Source: Bacillota bacterium
Lineage (GTDB): Bacteria > Bacillota > Clostridia > Oscillospirales > Ruminococcaceae
Direction of reading: 5' to 3'
Length of the DNA stretch: 64,000 nt
NCBI GenBank assembly: GCA_023460035.1
Contig: JAEWRN010000023.1
Span: 99,213-163,212, forward strand
The translations under genes were made by a program, and so were the position numbers. Positions 8,280 to 15,833 of the stretch are shown here, piece by piece (the first letter of the stretch is position 1; each line of letters begins with the position of its first letter). The notes under the pieces were generated by a model. That model searched no databases and was not told where the DNA came from. It worked only from the letters and a program-made list of their open reading frames with translations.

Positions 8280-9618
8280 ATTTGATTTAGTGGTCATTGG
8301 CGGGGGGCCGGGCGGTTATACCGCTGCCCTAAAAGCCGCACAACTGGGCAAACGGGTCGCATTGTGTGAAAGGGCTGAAATTGGCGGTACCTGCTTAAAC
8401 CGCGGGTGCATCCCCACCAAAGCTCTGCTGCGCGCGGCACACACTTACCGCGCGCTTGCAGAGGCACAGGCATTGGGTGTTACTGCGGAGAAGTTGCAAT
8501 TTGACTTTGCGGCGGCAAGGCAGTTTGCGCAGCAAACGGTAGAAACCCTGCGCCAAAGTGTGGAACAACTGTTGGCAAAAGCAAAAGTAGAAATTTTTCG
8601 TGGGGATGCAGTAGTTGAAAAAGTGGGTGCTGTGCGGGTAGGCGATGAACTGCTGCACACTACACACCTTTTAGTAGCCACCGGTTCACGCCCGGCCCAA
8701 ATACCGCTGCCCGGCAGCGACTTGCCGGGGGTCTTAAACAGTGACCAATTGCTTGCGGGGCAGGGGGCAGACTGCGAGCACCTTGTCATTATTGGCGGCG
8801 GGGTAATTGGCGCCGAGTTTGCCGAGCTGTACACCGCTATGGGGCGTAAAGTTACCGTGTTAGAGCTTGCGCCGCGCCTGTTGCCCGGGCTGGATAGAGA
8901 ACTGGGGCAAAGCCTTGCCATGCTGCTAAAAAAGCGCGGGGCTGAAATTTTTACCGGTGTCACCGTTACGGGTATTACACAGGGACAAGAAGGCCTTGTG
9001 TGCAAGCTGCGCGGTGCGGCCGGTGAACAGCAGGTCACTGGTGACCGTGTGTTGATCTGCACCGGCCGTACCCCCAATACCGACGGTTTGTTTGCGCCGG
9101 GGTTAAACCTTGGGATGCACCGTGGCTTTTTGCCCACCGATGAATACGGCGAAACCGCAGTGGCCGGCATTTGGGCCATTGGCGATGTGGTACTGGGTGG
9201 CGTGGCATTGGCACATGCCGCCGAGGCAGGGGCAGAAAATGCGGTAAACGGCATGTTTGGCGGGCCCAAGTTAAAAAACACGGCGGTCATTCCCGCTTGT
9301 GTCTATACCGACCCGCCCATCGCCTGTGCCGGTTACACGGCAGAAGAAGCCAAAGCGGCGGGCTATGCGGTGCAAACAGAAAAAAGCCTGACATCGGCCA
9401 ATGGCCGCGCTGTCATTTTGGCCGCGCCGCGCGGGTTTGCCAAACTGGTGTTTGACGAAGCGACCGGCCGCCTGCTGGGCGCACAGCTAATGGCCCCCAA
9501 TGCAGACGAAATGATTGGCGGGCTGGTGCTTGCCATTACGGCGGGGCTTACCCGCAGCCAACTGCAAGAGGTCGTATGGCCGCACCCGACAGTCAGCGAA
9601 ATTTTAAAGCTTAGTTAA
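8272..9618 (+). CDS. lpdA: Dihydrolipoamide dehydrogenase (L protein)
   Basis: FAD flavoenzyme that reoxidises dihydrolipoyl-GcvH with NAD+. It has the N-terminal FAD motif VVIGGGPGGYTAALKA, redox disulfide GGTCLNRGCIPTK (Cys42 and Cys47 region), NAD-binding VIIGGGVIGAEFAELY, second FAD block GIWAIGDV and C-terminal HPTVSE with the catalytic His. It is 448 residues with ATG at 8272 after AAAGGGGGG; the TTG codon just before is less likely. It completes a self-contained glycine cleavage operon and is followed by a terminator. Confidence 0.94.
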   Translation: MLEFDLVVIGGGPGGYTAALKAAQLGKRVALCERAEIGGTCLNRGCIPTKALLRAAHTYRALAEAQALGVTAEKLQFDFAAARQFAQQTVETLRQSVEQLLAKAKVEIFRGDAVVEKVGAVRVGDELLHTTHLLVATGSRPAQIPLPGSDLPGVLNSDQLLAGQGADCEHLVIIGGGVIGAEFAELYTAMGRKVTVLELAPRLLPGLDRELGQSLAMLLKKRGAEIFTGVTVTGITQGQEGLVCKLRGAAGEQQVTGDRVLICTGRTPNTDGLFAPGLNLGMHRGFLPTDEYGETAVAGIWAIGDVVLGGVALAHAAEAGAENAVNGMFGGPKLKNTAVIPACVYTDPPIACAGYTAEEAKAAGYAVQTEKSLTSANGRAVILAAPRGFAKLVFDEATGRLLGAQLMAPNADEMIGGLVLAITAGLTRSQLQEVVWPHPTVSEILKLS

Positions 9619-9622
9619 AGGG

Positions 9623-9656
9623 CAGCATGCACGGTTTTGCCGTGCATGCTGTTTTG
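9623..9656 (+). terminator. Terminator of the gcv operon
   Basis: Perfect 12-bp stem CAGCATGCACGG / CCGTGCATGCTG with a TTTTG loop, then TTTTGTGTT, immediately after lpdA. Confidence 0.85.
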
Positions 9657-9764
9657 TGTTATACTGTAAAAAATTGGGGCACAAGCTTTGGGGGCATAGT
9701 ACACTGCAAGGGCAAAGCGGTATAAACTTAATTTACCGTTTTGTGTTTCACAAAGGGGGCGCCA

Positions 9765-11120
9765 ATGGAACAGTCCGTTTTTCAAATCGTACCGGCAGAC
9801 GCGCTAAAAGTAATACAGCTGCTTGAAAGCGGCGGTTTTGAAGCCTGGGCCGTGGGGGGCTGTGTGCGGGATGCGCTGCTTGGCAAACAGCCGCATGACT
9901 GGGATTTTTGTACTTCGGCCACCCCGCAGCAGATGCGCGCTTGTTTTGCCGGTTATGAAATTGTCCCGGTGGGCGAGCGACACGGTACGCTGGCCGTGCG
10001 GGTGGGCACTGCGTTTTATGAAGTGACCACTTACCGCACCGAAGGGGATTATTTAGATGCGCGCCACCCCGAAACGGTGCAGTTTGTGGGGGACATTACA
10101 CAGGACCTTGCGCGGCGCGACTTCACCATGAACGCGATGGCGTGGCACCCGGTACGCGGTTTATTTGACCCGTTTTTGGGGCGGGCAGACCTTGCCGCTG
10201 GGGTGATTCGCTGTGTGGGTGATGCCCGTGCCAGGTTTCATGAGGATGCTTTGCGGGTGTTGCGGGCGTTGCGGTTTGCCGCGGTGCTTGGGTTTTCTTT
10301 GCAAAGCGATACAAAGCGGGCCGTGCTGATGGAAAAAGAGGGTCTGCGTCAGGTTGCGCGCGAGCGCATACGCCAAGAGGTGGACGGCGTGCTGCAGGGG
10401 CAAAAGGCCCCGGCAGTTTTGCGCGATTACCTGCCTGTTTTCGCGGTGTTTTGGCCGCAGCTTTTGGCAATGAAGGGCTTTTTACAACACTCGCCTTACC
10501 ACGATAAGGATGTGTTGGAGCACAGCCTTGCCACCGTTGCGGCAACGCCCCGTGAACAGCGTGAGCTGCGGCTTGCGGCACTGCTGCACGACGTGGCAAA
10601 ACCGTATTGTTTTACCCTTGATGCACAGGGCACCGGCCATTTTTTTGGCCACGCAGAGCAGGGGGCAGAGGTGGCAAAACAAATGCTGGATGGCTTGCGT
10701 TATGACCACCGCACAATAGAAACGGTGGTTTCGCTGGTGCGCTGGCACGACATCCCCCTTGCCGATAGCGAGCGCCTGCTGCGCCGCAGGGTGGCGCGGT
10801 TTGGGCCAAAGCTTTACGGGCAGTTGCTGTGGCTGAAACAGGCAGATGCCGCGGCACACGCACCTGCCTTTGCTGCGGCGCGGGTAGAACAGGTGGTTGA
10901 CCAGCGTGAGCAGCTGCTACAGCTGTTGCAAAACACCCCTTGCCTTACAATGGCGCAGCTTGCGGTGAATGGCAAAGATGTGCTGGCAATGGGTGTGGTG
11001 CCGGGCCCTGCGGTGGGGGCCTTGCTGGGTGGGCTGCTGCAAGATGTGATAGACGGCAGTTTGCCTAACGAGCGCGACATATTACTGCAAGAGCTTGCGC
11101 GGCGCTGCGAGAGGCAGTAA
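9765..11120 (+). CDS. cca: CCA-adding tRNA nucleotidyltransferase with HD domain
   Basis: Adds or repairs the CCA 3' end of tRNAs. The nucleotidyltransferase head has GGCVRDALLGKQPHDWDFCTS with the catalytic DxD, then TYRTEG and RRDFTMNAMA, and the RNA-binding middle carries RVLRALRFAA. A C-terminal HD domain (LLHDVAKP, around residue 270) is a common Firmicute addition with phosphohydrolase potential. ATG at 9765 is five bases after AAAGGGGG; a longer frame upstream lacks a ribosome site. The predicted length is 451 residues. It has its own transcription unit between two terminators. Confidence 0.93.
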   Translation: MEQSVFQIVPADALKVIQLLESGGFEAWAVGGCVRDALLGKQPHDWDFCTSATPQQMRACFAGYEIVPVGERHGTLAVRVGTAFYEVTTYRTEGDYLDARHPETVQFVGDITQDLARRDFTMNAMAWHPVRGLFDPFLGRADLAAGVIRCVGDARARFHEDALRVLRALRFAAVLGFSLQSDTKRAVLMEKEGLRQVARERIRQEVDGVLQGQKAPAVLRDYLPVFAVFWPQLLAMKGFLQHSPYHDKDVLEHSLATVAATPREQRELRLAALLHDVAKPYCFTLDAQGTGHFFGHAEQGAEVAKQMLDGLRYDHRTIETVVSLVRWHDIPLADSERLLRRRVARFGPKLYGQLLWLKQADAAAHAPAFAAARVEQVVDQREQLLQLLQNTPCLTMAQLAVNGKDVLAMGVVPGPAVGALLGGLLQDVIDGSLPNERDILLQELARRCERQ

Positions 11121-11227
11121 AAAGCCAAAAAACCACCTCGCCCTGTGGCTGGGTTTAGGCTTTTACCCGCCTGCAGGCAGCTGTTTTGCGGGCAGGGTTG
11201 CATTTTTATGAAGTGTGGGCAGAACAA

Positions 11228-11257
11228 TTGTGCACAATTTGAAATTTGTGCTATAAT
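11228..11257 (+). promoter_or_regulatory. Promoter of lacI-type regulator gene with internal dyad
   Basis: TTGTGC, 18-base spacer, TATAAT. Between the boxes, GCACAA (11232-11237) and TTGTGC (11246-11251) form an inverted repeat that would let a dimeric repressor cover the promoter; autoregulation is an inference. Confidence 0.6.
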
Positions 11258-11300
11258 CGAGACGGAACTCAGCAAAATATACTAAAAAGCAGGTGAAGCC

Positions 11301-12284
11301 GTGGCAATCGGGATTAAGGATATCGCGCGGGCGGCCGGGGTTTCCGCTTCAACGGTTTCCAACGTCATCAATGGGCGCAAAAATGTAAGTGCGGCAGTGC
11401 GTGAGCGGGTGCTTGCGATTTGCCGTGAAATGGATTACCAGGCAAACCCTGCGGGTAAAGCCCTGCGAACAGGGGAACCCAAAACCATACTGTTCAATTT
11501 CAGCGATTTTGATCGCCAGTTTTATTTAAAAATCATCCATGGCATCAGCGATTATGTGTATTCGCGCGATTATGACTTGATTATTTGTACCAGCCGTTCC
11601 TGCGAGAGGTTTATGTCCAAAAGCATTACGACCGGCTGTATTATGCTGGACTTGCACTGCCCGGATGATCTTTTAATTAAAAAAGCGCGGCAAAACTACC
11701 CCATTGTCACGCTGGACCGCGTGCTGGAAGAACCGTATATCAAAAACCTTGTTGTCAACAACTACAGCCCAATGTGCGAGCTGGTGCAGGGGCTGGTTGA
11801 CCGCGGCTATCGCAATTATGCGTTTTTGTCGGGTATCAACACACTGGACAACCAGGAACGCTTTAAGGGGTTTCAGGATGTGCTGGAAAAAAACCATATT
11901 CCATTTCGGCACGAGCGTTACCTGCTGGGGGATTTTCGTGAAAAAAGCGGCTATCAGGCGGCTAAACTGATGCTCATCAGTGAAAGCCTGCCGCAGGTGC
12001 TTGTCTGCGCAAACGACAATATGGCAATCGGCGCAATACGCGCTTTTCAGGCAGAGGGGATACGCGTGCCGCAGGATATTGCGGTGACCGGGTTTGACGA
12101 TACGGCGATGGCCGAGATGATTGGCCTTACCACAGTGGCAATCCCCAATTACGAGCGCGGGTACCTTGCGGCACAGTATCTGCTGGAAAATATCAATGGT
12201 GTTGGCAACTACGATACCTTTCGCATTCAGGCAAAGGTGAAATGGCGCACGACGGTGCTGCCACAGGCACCGCACAAACCGTAA
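11301..12284 (+). CDS. LacI/GalR-family transcriptional regulator
   Basis: N-terminal helix-turn-helix IKDIARAAGVSASTVSNVINGR with hinge helix, then a periplasmic-binding-protein-like sensor domain ending in VTGFDDTAMAEMIGLTTV, diagnostic of the family. It is 327 residues with GTG start at 11301 after CAGGTGAAG. It sits just upstream of the disaccharide uptake and phosphorolysis operon in the same direction and has its own promoter and terminator, so it is the likely sugar-responsive repressor of that operon. The ligand is unknown. Confidence 0.92.
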   Translation: MAIGIKDIARAAGVSASTVSNVINGRKNVSAAVRERVLAICREMDYQANPAGKALRTGEPKTILFNFSDFDRQFYLKIIHGISDYVYSRDYDLIICTSRSCERFMSKSITTGCIMLDLHCPDDLLIKKARQNYPIVTLDRVLEEPYIKNLVVNNYSPMCELVQGLVDRGYRNYAFLSGINTLDNQERFKGFQDVLEKNHIPFRHERYLLGDFREKSGYQAAKLMLISESLPQVLVCANDNMAIGAIRAFQAEGIRVPQDIAVTGFDDTAMAEMIGLTTVAIPNYERGYLAAQYLLENINGVGNYDTFRIQAKVKWRTTVLPQAPHKP

Positions 12285-12300
12285 CGGCGATGCAATACAG

Positions 12301-12336
12301 AACCCTCACAGCATTTATTTGGCTGTGGGGGTTTTT
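12301..12336 (+). terminator. Terminator after lacI-type regulator
   Basis: AACCCTCACAGC paired with GCTGTGGGGGTT (12-bp stem, one G-U pair) followed by TTTT. It separates the regulator gene from the sugar operon. Confidence 0.8.
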
Positions 12337-12547
12337 GCATTACAGCGGGGCAAAAGCGGCGCCGGCACCAAACGGCGCAGCATAGCTAAAATGCAAAACG
12401 AGTAAATTTACAACGTATAGAATTAAAATTTACTTTAATTATAATCATTTTATGTAAAATTATTTGCTTTTTTTACAATAATAATGGTATCTTGTATGTT
12501 TTTACAAATATAAATCTGGATATTAGGTAGAAAATGCCGAAAAGCCA

Positions 12548-12575
12548 TTGACCTTATCGCATGGCGTGCTACACT
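12548..12575 (+). promoter_or_regulatory. Probable promoter of disaccharide operon
   Basis: TTGACC, 16-base spacer and TACACT, about 170 bases before the binding-protein gene. The 460-base gap 12285-12747 otherwise holds the upstream terminator, an AT-rich stretch with a 10-base palindrome GTAAATTTAC near 12405, and the 12-bp hairpin listed separately. Confidence 0.55.
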
Positions 12576-12638
12576 TTATGTATAACGATAAATTGAATTT
12601 GTGGTACAAGGCTTACGCAAGAAAGGTTTTCAGTTGAC

Positions 12639-12691
12639 GTTTTGGGTGGGGGCCTGGGCGACATGGGGCCAAAGCAAAACCCACCCAAAAC
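12639..12691 (+). other. Long stem in 5' leader of disaccharide operon
   Basis: Perfect 12-bp arms GTTTTGGGTGGG (12639-12650) and CCCACCCAAAAC (12680-12691) enclose a 29-base loop that contains a nested GGCC/GGCC pair. There is no T-run after it, so it is not a standard terminator. It lies in the predicted transcript leader, about 55 bases before the start codon. I do not recognise it as a known riboswitch. Confidence 0.5.
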
Positions 12692-12747
12692 AGCAGATTA
12701 AAAGCGTTTCTTGAAAGAATAGTAATACATAAACAGGAGGAAAGAAA

Positions 12748-14010
12748 ATGAAAAAGCAGTTTCGTATTTTTGCATTGACACTTGCTGTTGTAGTGCTGGC
12801 CGCCAGCTTTGCAGGCTGCGGCAGCAGCGCTTCCTCGGCCGCTTCGTCCACCCCGGCAGCTTCATCTTCTGCACAGGGGGGCAAAATCACTATTTTCCAG
12901 CAAAAATCTGAAATTTACGACCAGCTGGTTGCACTTGCCGCGGATTATGAAAAAGAGACCGGCGTGCAGGTAGAGGTTTGGCCGATTGCGGGCGATGATT
13001 ATTACCAGAACCTGAAAACCTATATGTCCAGCGAGTCTGGCCCGACGGTTTTCTCGCTCAACTCTAAATCAGAGATTAACGAAATGTCCGGTTATCTGGC
13101 GGACCTTTCCGGCCTGCCCGTTATGAGCAAAATACAGGACACATTGAAAGGTGCAACAGATGAGGGTACCGTAATCGGTGTGCCGTATACCGCGGAAGGA
13201 TTTGGCATCGTTTATAACGAAAGCCTTGTAAAGCCTGCGGACATTGACACCACCGACAAGCTGGTTTCGTTTATTGGCCAAAGCGGTGATGTTACCAGCT
13301 TCCAGCTGTCGCAGGAGGACTACTTCCTGATCGGGCATATCCTCAACTTCCCGTTTGCCGTGCAAGACGACCCCGTGGCTTTTTGCCAGCAGGTTTATAA
13401 GGGCGAAGTGAAGCTTGCCGATGTAAGCGCCTTCCAGGACCTTGCAAAGATTTTTGATGCAATTCGCCAAAACGAGCAAAGCCCGGTCGAAGTTAGCTAC
13501 GACGACAACTGCGGCAACTTTGCAACCGGCAAAACCGCCTCAATTCATCAGGGCAACTGGTGTTATTCGCTGTTTAAAGATTACGACGTAACCTTTGATA
13601 TGGGTATTACCGGCGTGCCGGTAGACGGCAACACCGCGGTTGCGGTGGGCGTGCCTTCGTACTGGTGTGTGAACGGCGATGCTTCCGCCGAGGAGCAGCA
13701 GCTTGGCAAAGATTTCATCAATTGGCTGTACACCAGCGAAACCGGTACTCATTATTTGATGGACGAGTTCGGTTTCCTGCCGGTAGTAGACGGTATGAAG
13801 TCCACCACGCTTGACCCCATTTCGCAAAGCATTGCCGATGCGATTGCAAGTGGCAATATTCTGCCTTGGACCTTTAACGAGCAGTGGCCGGCCAACATCA
13901 TCAGCAACTACCTTGCACCGGTCGCGCAGGAGTTCTTTACCACCAACATGACCCAGCAGGAGTTCTTAGACAAGCTGAACGAGGCATTTGTCACCGCTGC
14001 CAACGAGTAA
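12748..14010 (+). CDS. Sugar ABC transporter substrate-binding lipoprotein
   Basis: A 420-residue extracellular solute-binding protein of the MalE/family 1 type. It has an N-terminal lipoprotein signal with lipobox ending FAGC (about residue 26) and a Ser/Ala-rich linker. The mature part carries the YEKETGVQVEVWP block and aromatic residues typical of carbohydrate binders. AGGAGG lies seven bases before ATG. It is the first gene of an operon with two permeases, a GH65 enzyme and a phosphoglucomutase, so the ligand is probably an alpha-glucosyl disaccharide (inference). Confidence 0.9.
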   Translation: MKKQFRIFALTLAVVVLAASFAGCGSSASSAASSTPAASSSAQGGKITIFQQKSEIYDQLVALAADYEKETGVQVEVWPIAGDDYYQNLKTYMSSESGPTVFSLNSKSEINEMSGYLADLSGLPVMSKIQDTLKGATDEGTVIGVPYTAEGFGIVYNESLVKPADIDTTDKLVSFIGQSGDVTSFQLSQEDYFLIGHILNFPFAVQDDPVAFCQQVYKGEVKLADVSAFQDLAKIFDAIRQNEQSPVEVSYDDNCGNFATGKTASIHQGNWCYSLFKDYDVTFDMGITGVPVDGNTAVAVGVPSYWCVNGDASAEEQQLGKDFINWLYTSETGTHYLMDEFGFLPVVDGMKSTTLDPISQSIADAIASGNILPWTFNEQWPANIISNYLAPVAQEFFTTNMTQQEFLDKLNEAFVTAANE

Positions 14011-14094
14011 TCACTTTTTGCGCAGGGCATCGGCTGCTATAGTCTGCCGGTGCCTTTGCGCATTTATTTTGCATCACAGGGGGTGGCATAGCCC

Positions 14095-14964
14095 ATGAAA
14101 ATTAAGAAAAAATGGTTCGCGCTGTTTACCGTGCCGCTGATTTCGGTGTTTTTTGCGGTCGTGATATTGCCGTTTATTTCGGGTATTCTGTATTCGTTTG
14201 TCAAATGGGACGGGCTGCCCAAAAACCCAAAACAGTTTGTGGGGCTTGCAAACTACTTAAAAGTATTTACAGACAGCCGGTTTCTGGCATCGCTGCTGCG
14301 CACCAGCCTGTTTACTATTATCTCTATGCTGGTCATTAATGTGCTGGCGCTGGCATTTGCCTTGTTTGTTACGTCCCGGCTGCGGGCACGCAATCTTTCC
14401 CGCGCCATGCTGTTTATGCCGTACCTCATCGGCGGGCTGCTGTTGGGCTACATCTGGCAGTTTATTTTGGGTGACGGCATGAAGGCAATTGGCACACTGA
14501 CCGGCCGGGAAGATTTGTTTTTCTATTGGCTGTCCGACAGCCGGTTTGCCTTTATCGGCATGATTGTCGTCACAACATGGCAGATGGCGGGCTATATCAT
14601 GATCATTTACATTGCGGGGCTGCAAACTATTTCAGACGACGTGCTGGAGGCCGCGCGCATTGACGGTGCGGGCTTTTGGAATTTGCTGTTTCGGGTAAAG
14701 CTGCCGCTTTTGATGCCCTCCATCACCATCAGCCTGTTTTTGACGTTGTCGAACTGCTTTAAAATTTACGACGTCAACCTGTCGTTGACCGGCGGCGGCC
14801 CGGCAAATGCCACCGAGATGGTGACAATGAATATTTTTGCCGAAATTTTTTCAAAAAGCAATTACGGCTACGGGCAGGCAAAGGCCATCGTCTTTTTTGT
14901 CATTGTGGCCGCTATTACCATGCTACAGGTCAAATTGACATCGAATAAGGAGGTCGAGGCATAA
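14095..14964 (+). CDS. Sugar ABC transporter permease (MalF-type)
   Basis: A 289-residue inner-membrane permease with about six helices. The EAA loop EAARIDGAGFWNLLFRVKLPLL (about residues 184-205) contacts the ATPase. The N-terminal KKKWFALFTVPLISVFFAVV and the GGGPANATEM block fit the MalF/UgpA class. Its stop codon overlaps the start of the next permease by one base. Confidence 0.92.
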   Translation: MKIKKKWFALFTVPLISVFFAVVILPFISGILYSFVKWDGLPKNPKQFVGLANYLKVFTDSRFLASLLRTSLFTIISMLVINVLALAFALFVTSRLRARNLSRAMLFMPYLIGGLLLGYIWQFILGDGMKAIGTLTGREDLFFYWLSDSRFAFIGMIVVTTWQMAGYIMIIYIAGLQTISDDVLEAARIDGAGFWNLLFRVKLPLLMPSITISLFLTLSNCFKIYDVNLSLTGGGPANATEMVTMNIFAEIFSKSNYGYGQAKAIVFFVIVAAITMLQVKLTSNKEVEA

Positions 14965-15806
14965 TGAAAAAAGCAGGCAGACTGCTTGCCAACCTGCTGC
15001 TGGTTGCCTTTAGCTGCATATGGCTGGCCCCGATCTACATTATTTTTGTCAACTCGTTTAAAAACAGGGCAGAGCTTTATGCCAACATTCTCTCGCTGCC
15101 CTCTGCGTTTACCGGCGAATATTACGCGCAGGCCATGCTAAAAATGAATTTTGCCGAAGCATTTAAAAATTCATTTATCGTAACGGTGTTTTCGGTCATC
15201 ATCATTGTGGTGCTTTCGGCAATGACAGCATGGATGCTGGTGCGCAGCCATACGGCACTTTCTCGCTTTTTATACCGCTTTTTAATTGTGACGATGCTGA
15301 TCCCGTTTCAGACGGTGATGATGCCCCTGATGCAGGAGATGAACAGCATTACCAAAGCGACAGGGATTCAGATGAAAGACTCGCTGGGCGGCCTAGTTTT
15401 TATGTATATCGGGTTTGGTGCCGGCATGGGTGTATTCTTGTTCCACGGGTTTATTAAATCCGCGGTGCCAATTTCGCTGGAAGAAGCAGCCACAATCGAC
15501 GGCTGCAACACCTGGCAGGTGTTTTGGAAGGTGGTTTTTCCCCTGCTGAAACCCACAGCCATTACCGTGGCAATTCTGGACGTGATCTGGATCTGGAACG
15601 ACTACCTGCTGCCCAGCCTGACGCTGACCAGCAATGCGCATAAAACGATACCGGTCATGGCATCGCTGTTCTTTGGCACCTATACCATTCAGTGGAATAT
15701 GGCCATGGCGGCATTGATGCTGACGGTTATCCCGGTTGTCGTGTTCTATTTTGCCGCGCAAAAATATATCATCAAAGGTGTCGCCGCGGGTGCTGTAAAG
15801 GGCTGA
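14964..15806 (+). CDS. Sugar ABC transporter permease (MalG-type)
   Basis: A 280-residue permease with six predicted helices and EAA loop EEAATIDGCNTWQVFWKVVFPLL (around residues 172-194), typical of the MalG/UgpE class. It forms the heterodimeric channel with the preceding permease. No ATP-binding gene follows; such Firmicute transporters often share one MsmK/MalK-type ATPase encoded elsewhere. Confidence 0.92.
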   Translation: MKKAGRLLANLLLVAFSCIWLAPIYIIFVNSFKNRAELYANILSLPSAFTGEYYAQAMLKMNFAEAFKNSFIVTVFSVIIIVVLSAMTAWMLVRSHTALSRFLYRFLIVTMLIPFQTVMMPLMQEMNSITKATGIQMKDSLGGLVFMYIGFGAGMGVFLFHGFIKSAVPISLEEAATIDGCNTWQVFWKVVFPLLKPTAITVAILDVIWIWNDYLLPSLTLTSNAHKTIPVMASLFFGTYTIQWNMAMAALMLTVIPVVVFYFAAQKYIIKGVAAGAVKG

Positions 15807-15833
15807 TGGGCACACAAAAAGGAGAAATAGGAT

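Noticed and set aside
8445..9290. 281-codon minus-strand frame opposite lpdA
   Set aside because: Antisense shadow of a gene with complete FAD/NAD motifs; GC-rich codons leave the opposite strand open by chance.
11121..11165. Terminator after the CCA-adding enzyme gene
   Set aside because: AAAAGCC and GGCTTTT flank a region of only partial pairing (AAACCACC with GGCTGGGTTT); too imperfect to list as a feature.
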